A stretch of DNA of 8,577 bases from Mobilitalea sp. (GCA_029974875.1 JARKQP010000686.1:1-8577); one strand, 5' to 3'. Counted from the first letter of the stretch, positions 1-7,202 are shown. A program made the numbers and translations. Notes: generated by a model from the letters alone, not told the origin.

Positions 1-519
1 GCAGAGCTTGCATATAAAGTAACCGAAAGAGTTCTGCAAAATGGAGTGCAGTTTGATTTCGGGCATTTTTGGGAGGATATCTGTTTTAAGAATGGTCCTT
101 TAGTAAGACCCGGGGATTTTAATGAGAAAGTGGGCCCCCATTACCGTAAATTCACCCAGCTGTTAAAGAAATATCACATTGATATTGTTTCACTTGATTG
201 TGACGGCCTCATAGATTCATTGATTCCAACATGGCTTGAAAACGGCGTAAACACCATGTTTCCCATCGAAGTAGGGACATGGAATGCCAATATTAAGCCA
301 TGGCGTGAGAAGTACGGAAAGGAGCTCCGGGGTGTAGGCGGTATGGACAAAAAGGTGTTTGCATACGATTTTGTTGCCATTGATGCAGAGATTGAGAGGC
401 TAAAGCCTTTAATAGAACTAGGCGGGTATATTCCCTGTCCGGACCATAGAATAGCACCTGATGCCAAATGGGAAAATGTTCAGTATTACTGTCATAGGAT
501 GAATAGAATTTTTGGATGA
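1..519 (+). CDS. URO-D superfamily protein, 3' part only (5' end outside window)
   Basis: The frame is open from base 1, with no start in view, so this is the C-terminal ~172 residues of a protein whose family is usually about 330-380 residues. The visible part matches the C-terminal half of the uroporphyrinogen decarboxylase/methyltransferase (URO-D) superfamily TIM barrel: FWEDICFKNGPL near the start, then LDCDGLIDSLIPTWLENG (the DCDG begins at base 196), a GGMDK strand, and the closing GGYIPCPDH segment. In zinc methyltransferases of this superfamily (MtaA/MtbA type) the place of DCDG holds a His-X-Cys-Gly motif, so zinc-thiol methyl transfer of that kind is unlikely. A haem-synthesis decarboxylase is also unlikely, given the divergent motifs and the neighbours. 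The actual reaction is unknown. The next gene starts 41 nt downstream on the same strand with no terminator between, which suggests an operon with the GH106-like glycosidase. A GTG at 46 is internal, not the start. Confidence 0.88.
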   Translation, partial: AELAYKVTERVLQNGVQFDFGHFWEDICFKNGPLVRPGDFNEKVGPHYRKFTQLLKKYHIDIVSLDCDGLIDSLIPTWLENGVNTMFPIEVGTWNANIKPWREKYGKELRGVGGMDKKVFAYDFVAIDAEIERLKPLIELGGYIPCPDHRIAPDAKWENVQYYCHRMNRIFG

Positions 520-560
520 GCTTAAGAAAATCTAAATTATATTAAAGTGGTGTAAATTAT

Positions 561-3188
561 ATGTCTAGTTCATGGGAGCAATATTTTCAGAAACCGCCGC
601 TACTGCTTGGAACGTTGTTCTGGCTCCACGGAACAGAAACGGAAGAACAGCTTTATAAAACTTTCCGGACTGCGGTTGATTCAGGTATAGGAGAGCTGGT
701 TCTCGAATCCAGGCCTCATTGGGATTATCTGGGGCCGAAATGGTGGAGCGACTTGAAGCTCTTGCTGGGGTGGAGTGCCCAAGAGAAGGTGAAGGTATAT
801 TTATTTGATGAAAAGTGGTATCCAAGCGGTGTTGCAGGACATACTATACAGAAGCTCGATCCTGCATTTCGAAGAATGTCAATCCGCTATCAATCCATTC
901 GTTATAGAGGTCCTCAGTCAAATGTAAGCATTATGCCTCCATGGACTGAGGAAGGCCGCTCAAGCATAATAGGTGTATATGCCTATCCCAGGATTTACGG
1001 CCAAACAAAGTGGGAAGAATATGTAAATCTGACGGACAGGCTGCAAGATGATGTTTCCATCCACTTCCAGGGTGTCTTAAAAGCAATTCGGTGGGATATC
1101 CCTGAAGGGGATTGGCTTATTGTGTTTATCATCGCAGACATTTCGGATAATTATATCGATCCGATGAATCCGGAGGCTGTACAGGCATTTATAGAACGTG
1201 TATATGAAGCATCAAGGCTCCAGCTTTCAGAGTATTTTGGCAATCCCATGGCCGGCTTCTTTTTTGACGAGCCGGGCTATTTCTGTGACTCTGGGAAAAT
1301 TCCATGGAGTCCCGGTTTGAGAGACTCGTTTATAAGGATAAAAGGGTACGACCCTGTGCCTTTCCTGGCTGCACTCTGGCTGCAGCAGGATTCCCATCCC
1401 TTCCGGTATGATTTTTTTGATGTGTTAAACAGTGTTTATGCCGTCACTTACTACAAGCCTATACAAGACTGGTGCCATAAGCACAGGCTTAAATTAATCG
1501 GACATTGGTATGAGCATGAAGCTTGCAGGCACCAGGGAGAGCGGTTTATGTTCCATGAAGGACTGGATGAGGGACCCGTCGATTTGTTTGTGTTATCCAG
1601 ATATGTGGATGAAGTAGGTATCGACTTGGTGTGCTACCAGGTCATACCGGGAGAGCAGAACCGGGATTATTGTGGATTGCCCAAGCTGGGGAGCTCTTCT
1701 GCGCATGTATACAATCTGAAAGATGACCTGGCTTTTTCTGAGGCCTTTGGTGCCTACGGCTGGCATATTGGACTCCGGATGATGAAGTGGCTGACAGATT
1801 GGCAGGCTGTGCGGGGGATAAATCATTACATTCTGCATGCCTTTAATCCGAGATATCCGGATTTGGATTGTCCTCCCTATTATTATGATGGAGGCAATAA
1901 TCCGGAGTGGAAATACTTTTCCGTATATGTAAAATATGTGAATCGCATATCCTGGTTCTTACGGGGAGGCAGGCATGTTGCTCCTATCCTGGTATTATAT
2001 CCGGGGGCTATGGGTTATGCAGGACAGGTATTCCCCATAGAGGATACACAGAGGTTTCTGCAGGAAATACAGTACGATTACGATCTGGTATCTGCGGATA
2101 TATTAAATAGGAAAGCGTTGATAAACGGAGTTCAACTGGCACTTCATAAAGAGCTTTACCAGGGGATCATCATATCGGGCCAGGAGGTAATCACAAAGGA
2201 ACTGCTGGACAAGCTGCTGGAATTTGCAGAAGCCGGCGTTCCGGTTTTATTTTTGTATGATGCGCCAGGCATGGTCATCACCGGGCCCAATGCCGGTGAT
2301 GTGCAAAATGATGAAATCCGGTATTTGCTGCAAAAATCCAATGTATCTGTTATTCCTTCACATAGTGAACTGGAGGCATACCTGAGCAAGCATGGTATTC
2401 AGCCTGCTCTGTCTTTCAAAGGCACGGGCAGGGAAGGCCTGCGCGTTTTGCACAGGATACGTGATGACGGTACACCTGTCTGGTTTATCAATAATGAAAG
2501 TATCACCGGAGCAGTATCCGGAAGGATCTGCTTGCAGGGTATGGCACAGGATAAAATAATAACTGCACTGGAGCCTTTAACAGGAGAAATATGGGTTATG
2601 GACGCGGCCCCCGGCGAGGGAAATATTACGTACCAATTAAATTTACCTCCATACAGATCTCTGATTTTAATTGCTTCAGATAAGGCTGAAGGGGATCTGA
2701 CGCTCTCCGGGCCGCCGGCTGCTTATCGAAAAGTTTCAGAAGCTTCATGGTGTATACCGGTGCTTTCGGAGTCCATAGCTTTGCAATGGTCATTCGGTTC
2801 GGTCACGGGACTTCCTTCCTGGCTGAAGCTGGATCCCTTTTATTCGGGAACTGCCACATACACATGGGAGCAGAATCTGGATAAAATCTCTGAAAACTGC
2901 GGATTTCTTGTATTGGACCTTGGAGAGGTGCATGAAATAGCCGAGCTTGAAGTGAATAATACCTTTGTAGGGATTTCCGTCGTACCTCCATATAGATTTG
3001 ATATAAAGCCGTTTATAAAAAGGGGAGTAAATCATTTTAAGGTGAGAGTTACAAATGTAGTATCAAATAAAATGAGAAGAAATTCCGAGCTTGAGGATAT
3101 TGCCCCTTCATGGAAAAAGGATAGGGAGGTTCTGGCCATTGAGACTGAAAGCGGGTTGCTTGGACCGGTGGTCATGTATGCAGATTAG
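561..3188 (+). CDS. GH106-like glycoside hydrolase (alpha-L-rhamnosidase-related), cytoplasmic
   Basis: This 875-residue protein has the order of conserved blocks I associate with the GH106 alpha-L-rhamnosidase-like group. An N-terminal TIM-barrel-like part carries ESRPHWDYLGPKWW (~residues 49-62) and FDEKWYPSGVAG (~83-94). GFFFDEPG has its DEP at 236-238. A GHWYEHEA block is followed by YVDEVGIDLVCYQ, then SEAFGAYGW with Ser393-Glu394, and GRHVAPILVLYP. The Glu residues of the DEP and SE motifs are the best active-site candidates by family pattern. The last ~150 residues are beta-rich, with LDLGEVHEIAELEVNN and a DIKPF-GVNHFKVRVTN stretch typical of a galactose-binding-like beta-sandwich. 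There is no signal peptide, so the substrate is probably an imported oligosaccharide. The length is at the lower end for the group. Start ATG 561 has a weak AAGTGGTG site 8 nt upstream. Family placement is fairly secure; rhamnose specificity is inference. Confidence 0.85.
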   Translation: MSSSWEQYFQKPPLLLGTLFWLHGTETEEQLYKTFRTAVDSGIGELVLESRPHWDYLGPKWWSDLKLLLGWSAQEKVKVYLFDEKWYPSGVAGHTIQKLDPAFRRMSIRYQSIRYRGPQSNVSIMPPWTEEGRSSIIGVYAYPRIYGQTKWEEYVNLTDRLQDDVSIHFQGVLKAIRWDIPEGDWLIVFIIADISDNYIDPMNPEAVQAFIERVYEASRLQLSEYFGNPMAGFFFDEPGYFCDSGKIPWSPGLRDSFIRIKGYDPVPFLAALWLQQDSHPFRYDFFDVLNSVYAVTYYKPIQDWCHKHRLKLIGHWYEHEACRHQGERFMFHEGLDEGPVDLFVLSRYVDEVGIDLVCYQVIPGEQNRDYCGLPKLGSSSAHVYNLKDDLAFSEAFGAYGWHIGLRMMKWLTDWQAVRGINHYILHAFNPRYPDLDCPPYYYDGGNNPEWKYFSVYVKYVNRISWFLRGGRHVAPILVLYPGAMGYAGQVFPIEDTQRFLQEIQYDYDLVSADILNRKALINGVQLALHKELYQGIIISGQEVITKELLDKLLEFAEAGVPVLFLYDAPGMVITGPNAGDVQNDEIRYLLQKSNVSVIPSHSELEAYLSKHGIQPALSFKGTGREGLRVLHRIRDDGTPVWFINNESITGAVSGRICLQGMAQDKIITALEPLTGEIWVMDAAPGEGNITYQLNLPPYRSLILIASDKAEGDLTLSGPPAAYRKVSEASWCIPVLSESIALQWSFGSVTGLPSWLKLDPFYSGTATYTWEQNLDKISENCGFLVLDLGEVHEIAELEVNNTFVGISVVPPYRFDIKPFIKRGVNHFKVRVTNVVSNKMRRNSELEDIAPSWKKDREVLAIETESGLLGPVVMYAD

Positions 3189-3231
3189 AAAATATCCGGC
3201 ATTGCGGAAACCTGCTGCAAATTAATATCAC

Positions 3232-3294
3232 AGCCCCTTTGCAGGATGATTGAATGCGCCGCATACTATCTGCATGGGGGCTTTATCTTTTTTT
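3232..3294 (+). terminator. Branched Rho-independent-type terminator after the glycosidase gene
   Basis: AGCCCC (3232-3237) pairs with GGGGCT (3277-3282). Inside it GCAG (3241-3244) pairs with CTGC (3270-3273), and ATGC (3254-3257) pairs with GCAT (3261-3264). A run of seven T follows at 3288-3294. The interrupted stem is not a textbook single hairpin, but the G/C closing stem plus T-run 44 nt after the glycosidase stop fits the end of the URO-D/glycosidase transcript. Confidence 0.6.
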
Positions 3295-3364
3295 ACTTAT
3301 TATATGCCTTATGCTACTGTGAACCATATCCGGGATTTGCAGAATAAAATTCCGTGGACGTTTA

Positions 3365-3382
3365 AATATATAGAAATATATT
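3365..3382. promoter_or_regulatory. Perfect 7-bp AT-rich palindrome at the promoter, possible operator
   Basis: AATATAT (3365-3371) and ATATATT (3376-3382) are perfect inverted repeats separated by AGAA. They cover the -35 position of the promoter whose -10 lies at 3394-3399. A repressor bound there would block polymerase. The RpiR-type regulator encoded two genes downstream is the obvious candidate ligand, by position only. AT-rich palindromes also occur by chance, hence the modest confidence. Confidence 0.35.
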
Positions 3383-3390
3383 CCTTAATG

Positions 3391-3399
3391 TGTTATAAT
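3391..3399 (+). promoter_or_regulatory. Extended -10 promoter for the PHP-RpiR-HAD unit
   Basis: TGTTATAAT is a perfect extended -10 (TG at 3391-3392, consensus TATAAT at 3394-3399). The hexamer at the -35 spacing is poor (TAGAAA, 3371-3376), as is usual for extended -10 promoters. Transcription would begin near 3406, about 25 nt before the PHP gene ATG, so the leader is short and leaves no room for a riboswitch. Confidence 0.6.
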
Positions 3400-3430
3400 G
3401 GATTTATCTTAATGAAGGGGGCAAAGCATT

Positions 3431-4327
3431 ATGTATATCAATCCGTATATAAATGTAAACAAAGAAAATGACCGGTGGCTAAGGGCTAATTTCCATACCC
3501 ATGCAGGAACTGGTGAGAATACCTGCGGCGAACTGGAAATAGACCAGGTGATAAAATATTATAAGATGGCGGGTTATAGTGTCCTGACTATTTCTAACCA
3601 TGACATCTATTCGGATGTGAGTGAGTACGAAAAGGAATATGGTATGGTATTGCTAAACGGTTTTGAATACAGTCAGGATAAGCATATGCTGTGCATCGGC
3701 GGAGACAGGCTGATTATGGATACTCACCAGAATACAATCAATGCCTGCAGCGGGCAGGGCGGGTTTGTAATATTGTGTCACCCTAACTGGCAGAATAAGG
3801 AATACTGGCCATGGAAGGATATTGACCGCTTACATGGATATCTTGGCATAGAGGTGATGAATTCTGTAATATTCAGGATGACAGGCTCCGGCCTTGCTAC
3901 CGATACCTGGGATTATCTATTGTCACAGGGTAAGCTTGTCTGGGGCTTTGGGAATGATGATTTTCACAGGTGGTATGATATGGCAAAGGCATGGAATATG
4001 ATATATGCCGGTATTGACCGGAAAGCTGTCGTAGGAGCAATTCAAAACGGAGGTTTTTATGTATCTACAGGCTTGCAGTTAAGTGAATTTGAATTTGAGC
4101 AGGAAAGGATTAAAGTATCCGCCTGTACCAAGAACAATTATGTAACTGATTATAAATATATCTTTATTGGAAAGGACGGAAAGATCCTGAAAGAGCAGAC
4201 GGGCGAGTATGGAGAATATGTTATGGACGGCTCGGAGCTATATGTGAGAGTCCAGGTAGTAAGTGAACATGGAGCCATGCTGTGGACACAGCCTGTCTAC
4301 GATGATAAGAAATTCTTAAGACCTTGA
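3431..4327 (+). CDS. PHP-domain metal-dependent hydrolase, CehA/McbA type
   Basis: The 298-residue product has a complete set of PHP metal ligands: FHTH (His22, His24), NHD (His57, Asp58), GFE (Glu79) with His85, CHP (His117), and DDFH (Asp177, His179). PHP enzymes bind two or three divalent metals and hydrolyse phosphoesters or other esters. The domain covers roughly residues 17-205. The remaining ~90 residues form a beta-rich tail with YVRVQVVSEHG-AMLWTQPV, like the C-terminal part of CehA/McbA-type proteins, rather than the polymerase or histidinol-phosphatase architectures. No secretion signal is seen. Start ATG 3431 follows a strong GGGGG ribosome site (3417-3421) at 9 nt. It is the first gene after the extended -10 promoter and lies 42 nt before the RpiR-type regulator gene. 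The substrate is unknown; a sugar-derived phosphate or ester is inferred from the context. Confidence 0.87.
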   Translation: MYINPYINVNKENDRWLRANFHTHAGTGENTCGELEIDQVIKYYKMAGYSVLTISNHDIYSDVSEYEKEYGMVLLNGFEYSQDKHMLCIGGDRLIMDTHQNTINACSGQGGFVILCHPNWQNKEYWPWKDIDRLHGYLGIEVMNSVIFRMTGSGLATDTWDYLLSQGKLVWGFGNDDFHRWYDMAKAWNMIYAGIDRKAVVGAIQNGGFYVSTGLQLSEFEFEQERIKVSACTKNNYVTDYKYIFIGKDGKILKEQTGEYGEYVMDGSELYVRVQVVSEHGAMLWTQPVYDDKKFLRP

Positions 4328-4369
4328 GAATGCTTGGTTGGATCTAATGCAGAGAAAGGAATCAAAAGT

Positions 4370-5221
4370 ATGGAAAAAGAAAAAAGCGGCTTATTGACAA
4401 TTAAAAGCTTATATACTTCGCTATATGAATCGGAAAAAAAGATAGCGGATTTCATACTGGAACAACCTGAAGCCGTAGTTAACATGACTGTGGCAAAAAT
4501 AGCAGAAAAGACAGGGGTTGCGGAATCCAGCATCGTCAGATTCTGCCAGAGACTGGGGTTTAATGGATTCACACAGCTCAAAATCAATCTGGCAAGAAAT
4601 TTAAGAAAGCCGGAGGAGCTGATATTGGAGGATATAAGCCGCAGTGATGATATACATACAATTACTTCAAAGGTGTTTACATCAAGTATACAGGCCCTGA
4701 TAGACAGTTTGAAAATGTTGGATATGGAGGAATTGGAAAGAGCGGTGGGGCTTCTTATGGAAGCAAAGCATATCGAATTTTACGGAGTCGGCTCTTCTGC
4801 ACCCATTGCTCTGGATGCATATTATAGATTCATGAGGATCGGTTTTAAGGCATATGCGGCCACAGATCCTCACGTAAGCAGAATATCAGCCAGCATGCTT
4901 GATTCCGGATGTGTGGCCGTCGGTATCTCTCATACGGGCAGGACAAAGGATACTGTACGTGATATTGAAATAGCAAAATCCAGAGGCGCTAAAATAATAT
5001 GCATCACAAGCTATCAGGATAGCCCTATTGCGCGCCTGTCCGATGCAAAACTGATAACATTCACCTCGGAAACAAAGCTTATGAAGGAGGCTATTTCTTC
5101 AAGAATTGCTCAAATAGCCCTTTTAGACAGCCTATACACCTGTATGGCATTGAAGAAATATGAAACAGTGATTGAGAATATAGAGAATATGAATGAAATA
5201 TTGGATGAACTGCGATATTAA
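4370..5221 (+). CDS. MurR/RpiR-family transcriptional regulator (HTH-SIS)
   Basis: The 283-residue protein has the two-domain layout of the MurR/RpiR family. The N-terminal helix-turn-helix (~residues 15-75) contains MTVAKIAEKTGVAESSIVRF followed by CQRLGFNGFTQLKINLAR, a very typical recognition region. The C-terminal SIS sugar-isomerase fold (~115-260) has its phosphosugar-binding elements at GVGSSAPIALD (Gly139-Ser143) and ISHTGRTKDT (Ser187-Gly190). Members sense sugar phosphates and often repress, sometimes activate, a neighbouring catabolic operon. The ATG at 4370 has an AGGA site (4357-4360) 9 nt upstream. An in-frame TTG at 4334 would add 12 residues with no ribosome site and is less likely. 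The gene sits between the PHP and HAD genes with short gaps, so all three are probably co-transcribed. The palindrome at 3365-3382 is a possible target. The effector cannot be read from sequence. Confidence 0.92.
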   Translation: MEKEKSGLLTIKSLYTSLYESEKKIADFILEQPEAVVNMTVAKIAEKTGVAESSIVRFCQRLGFNGFTQLKINLARNLRKPEELILEDISRSDDIHTITSKVFTSSIQALIDSLKMLDMEELERAVGLLMEAKHIEFYGVGSSAPIALDAYYRFMRIGFKAYAATDPHVSRISASMLDSGCVAVGISHTGRTKDTVRDIEIAKSRGAKIICITSYQDSPIARLSDAKLITFTSETKLMKEAISSRIAQIALLDSLYTCMALKKYETVIENIENMNEILDELRY

Positions 5222-5249
5222 TATTCATAAATAATCCGGGGTGAAATGT

Positions 5250-6032
5250 ATGGTTTACATTATTGATATGGACGGGACTCTCTACCACGGCAGGAGTCCC
5301 ATAAAGCACGCAAAGGAATTTATACGGTATCTTCAGGAGAATAACCGGAGGTTTATCATGGTTACCAATTGTCCGGGCAGCACAGTGGGCGAGCTGGTTC
5401 TGAAATTGGACCAAATGGGTATCCGGATTGGTGAGGAAAATATACTCACATCCGGTCAGGTTACAGCTTCTTTCATTGCCGGGGATAAAGCTGCATCCAG
5501 GGTATATTTGATAGGGAGCCGTGGGTTGAGAGAAGAATTGGTAAAAGCAGGCGCGAAAATAGTAACATCCAGGCCTGATTATGTGATTGTGGGCTTTGAC
5601 AGGAAGTATAGCTATGAGAAGATGAAAAGAGCTGTAGGATATATTCTTGAGGGCGCAAAATTTATTGTGACCAATAATGATTATACAATACCTGAAGGGG
5701 AAATGCTGGTCCCGCATACAGGAGCCATCGCTGCAGGAATTGAGAAAGCCACCGGCGTAAAACCTGTGATTATGGGAAAACCCGAAAGGTACATACTTGA
5801 TGCGGCGACACAAAAGCTGAACTGCAGTAAAGAGGAATGCTGTATTATAGGTGATAGGCTGGACACAGATATCATTATGGGAACCGGCTTTGGCATATCT
5901 TCCTACCTGGTTATGACAGGAGTAACAAGCCAGGATATGCTAAAAACCTCCGTGATTCAACCCAGCAGAGTCTTTGAGAATTTCCAGGAATTAATGGATT
6001 TTGACAGTAGCATACCGTCAGTTTCTGAATAA
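5250..6032 (+). CDS. HAD-superfamily phosphatase, subfamily IIA (NagD/AraL-like)
   Basis: The 260-residue protein carries all HAD motifs: IIDMDGTLYHG with nucleophile Asp6 and acid/base Asp8, MVTNC (Thr39) as motif II, MGKP (Lys177) as motif III, and GDRLDTDI (Asp202, Asp207) as the metal-binding motif IV. The ~80-170 segment between motifs II and III is the alpha/beta C2 cap of subfamily IIA, the group of NagD and AraL, which dephosphorylate sugar phosphates and small phosphoesters. ATG 5250 is preferred because GGGGTGA (5238-5244) sits 5 nt before it and the protein then begins just ahead of the catalytic strand. A GTG at 5241 would overlap that ribosome site and add three residues. The gene follows the RpiR-type regulator by 28 nt. 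In this context a role in clearing or processing phosphorylated sugar intermediates is likely, but the substrate is not determined. Confidence 0.9.
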   Translation: MVYIIDMDGTLYHGRSPIKHAKEFIRYLQENNRRFIMVTNCPGSTVGELVLKLDQMGIRIGEENILTSGQVTASFIAGDKAASRVYLIGSRGLREELVKAGAKIVTSRPDYVIVGFDRKYSYEKMKRAVGYILEGAKFIVTNNDYTIPEGEMLVPHTGAIAAGIEKATGVKPVIMGKPERYILDAATQKLNCSKEECCIIGDRLDTDIIMGTGFGISSYLVMTGVTSQDMLKTSVIQPSRVFENFQELMDFDSSIPSVSE

Positions 6033-6045
6033 AGTTTATTGCTTT

Positions 6046-6081
6046 ATCAATTTACGATTTTCGTTGGTGATATTTTTATTT
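6046..6081 (+). terminator. Weak terminator-like hairpin in the convergent gap
   Basis: The 43-nt gap between the convergent HAD and AraC genes holds ATCA (6046-6049) pairing with TGAT (6068-6071) around ACGA-TTT-TCGT (6054-6064), followed by a T-rich tail (6072-6081) that runs into the AraC 3' end. The stem is short and A/T-rich, so termination would be inefficient. Confidence 0.3.
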
Positions 6082-6816
6082 ATGGGCTTCCTTTCTATAT
6101 TGTCCGGGTGTAGCTCCGGTAATTGATTTAAACACCTGGCTAAAGTATTTCATATCGCTGTATCCTACTTCTGATGCTATGTCGATTATTTTTCTGTCTG
6201 TGTTCTTAAGTAAGCTGCAGGCTTCCTCCACCCTTACCTTCTGTGTATACTCCGACACCGTCATGCCGGTGTACTGCTTGAATTGCCTGAAGAAATGGCT
6301 GGGACTGAAAAAGGCCATCATGGATAGTTCTTCCAGCTTCATTTCTTTCCAGTAATTATTTTTTATAAAATACATTACCTTATCAATTACCTTACTGTTT
6401 TGGGCTTTGCCTTTATCCATATGAAAGTTGGTTTTATAAAACAACCTGAAGAAAATTACAAGCAGCTCTATTATATATGCTCTAACTATCTGTATATAAC
6501 CCCGCTCGCCTTGTGTATACTCCATATACATCTTTTTGTAAAGGTCCTCGATAGTGGGACTATCGTGATGAATGAGGTAAATTTCCGAAGGAACCTCATG
6601 TTCTTCAGAGAAAAAAGACCGTAGAAGAAATTGATTTGCTGCTGCACTGAAATCCTTACAATTGATTAAGGACATATCGAGAAAATCAGGTGTAAATATA
6701 CAGTTGTAAACCGCCATTGGGCTTTCAGATTCCGGTGACACTACAAACTTGTGAGGTGTATCATAATTGATGATGAAAAGAGAACCCTTTGAAACCTGAT
6801 ATTCTTTTTCTCCCAT
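6076..6816 (-). CDS. AraC-family regulator, uninterrupted C-terminal part (frame broken upstream)
   Basis: This 246-codon open frame encodes most of an AraC/XylS-type regulator. It begins inside the N-terminal cupin sensor domain (GEKEYQVSKGSLFIINYDTPH) and ends with an intact double helix-turn-helix domain (~residues 145-243). That domain includes MKLEELSMMAFFSPSHFFRQF and the second-helix signature IIDIASEVGYSDMKYFSQVFK-ITGATPGQYR. ATG 6816 is the first Met after an in-frame TAA and has no convincing ribosome site. A protein made from it would lack the first cupin strands, including the HAHDFIE segment that lies upstream in the same frame. The real start is therefore very probably ATG 6972 and the gene is interrupted (see 6817-6972). 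It faces the HAD gene and is divergent from the second URO-D gene, which it may once have controlled. DNA binding by a truncated product is possible, but sugar sensing is doubtful. Confidence 0.8.
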   Translation of the reverse strand: MGEKEYQVSKGSLFIINYDTPHKFVVSPESESPMAVYNCIFTPDFLDMSLINCKDFSAAANQFLLRSFFSEEHEVPSEIYLIHHDSPTIEDLYKKMYMEYTQGERGYIQIVRAYIIELLVIFFRLFYKTNFHMDKGKAQNSKVIDKVMYFIKNNYWKEMKLEELSMMAFFSPSHFFRQFKQYTGMTVSEYTQKVRVEEACSLLKNTDRKIIDIASEVGYSDMKYFSQVFKSITGATPGQYRKEAHK

Positions 6817-6972
6817 GATATGCTTACCGTTACCGGCTACTACATATGCTATTTCAATGAAATCATGGGCGTGAAGTCCGGTTTCGCTTACTATATCAAC
6901 TTTATTGATGTATACCTTCTCTTATGGTCTAAAGATAGTTTCATTCAAATAATAATCCAATACGTTTTCCAT
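6817..6972 (-). pseudogene. Detached 5' part of the AraC-family gene, cut off by an in-frame TAA
   Basis: Reading the minus strand from ATG 6972 gives MENVLDYYLNETIFRP, then TAA (6924-6922). The same frame continues EKVYINKVDIVSETGLHAHD and FIEIAYVVAGNGKHI directly into the 6816 Met. The post-stop part is clear AraC cupin sequence (HAHDFIE...YVVAGNG), and the pre-stop part looks like the usual N-terminus of such regulators. ATG 6972 has an excellent GGAGG site (6982-6978) at 5 nt. No ATG, GTG or TTG codon lies between the stop and 6816. TAA is an ordinary stop here: three neighbouring genes end with it. The whole regulator would be 298 codons before the stop codon (6972-6076). A single substitution from AAA, CAA or GAA would explain the defect; a sequencing error is the alternative. 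Confidence 0.75.
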
Positions 6973-6977
6973 TCATT

Positions 6978-7020
6978 CCTCCAAATGTCAGAGCAATATA
7001 ACCTACCTATTATGATAATA
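6978..7020 (-). promoter_or_regulatory. AraC-gene ribosome site and likely divergent control region
   Basis: On the minus strand GGAGG (6982-6978) lies 5 nt before ATG 6972 and decides the AraC start. Further upstream there is a weak -10-like TATATT (7000-6995) and a perfect TATTAT-G-ATAATA palindrome (7008-7020). This palindrome could be an operator or -10 for either direction. No good -35 hexamer is visible, so the promoter call is tentative. Confidence 0.35.
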
Positions 7021-7131
7021 CACACCCGAGAAAAAGAGAAGAGAAAGATGGATAATGTAGATATAATGCGTACTACGTGCGCGGTACTGGGTTCTAGGTT
7101 ATGGGTAATGGGTACGCCAACTCATCCCCGG

Positions 7132-7154
7132 CCCTTCTCTTCATAAGAGAAGGG
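7132..7154. repeat. Perfect 10-bp hairpin in the left arm of the element
   Basis: CCCTTCTCTT and AAGAGAAGGG pair perfectly around a CAT loop. ACTCA and TGAGT just outside extend the fold. It is the counterpart of the hairpin at 7180-7202. Confidence 0.8.
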
Positions 7155-7179
7155 AGGTTGAGTCATTTATTGGTAATTT

Positions 7180-7202
7180 TCCCCTCTCTTCGGAAGAGAG
7201 GG
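7180..7202. repeat. Perfect 10-bp hairpin in the right arm of the element
   Basis: CCCCTCTCTT and AAGAGAGGGG pair perfectly around a CGG loop. This hairpin differs from its left-arm counterpart, but both copies keep full pairing, which hints that the fold rather than the exact sequence is maintained. A 12-nt palindrome, TTGGTTAACCAA, follows nearby. Confidence 0.8.

Noticed and set aside
3250..3471. A 73-codon plus-strand open frame before the PHP gene.
   Set aside because: It overlaps the terminator structure, the promoter and the PHP start, has no ribosome site and resembles nothing.
4334..4369. A TTG start for the RpiR-type regulator.
   Set aside because: It has no ribosome site, whereas ATG 4370 has AGGA at 9 nt and gives a normal family N-terminus.
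5091..5813. A 240-codon open frame on the minus strand.
   Set aside because: It lies antisense over the RpiR 3' end and the HAD gene, whose motifs are complete. Its product is rich in Cys, His, Phe and Tyr with no recognisable domain.
6922..6924. TAA as a recoded or reassigned sense codon.
   Set aside because: TAA ends three other genes in the window in the ordinary way, and no readthrough or selenocysteine-type element is apparent. A nonsense mutation or sequencing error is simpler.
6820..7146. A 108-codon plus-strand open frame.
   Set aside because: It is antisense to the AraC N-terminal cupin region and runs into the inverted-repeat element.
7132..7202. The paired CCCTTCTC / CCCCTCTC hairpins as a CRISPR fragment.
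   Set aside because: There are only two units, they differ in sequence, they belong to opposite arms of one inverted repeat, and no spacers or cas genes are present.
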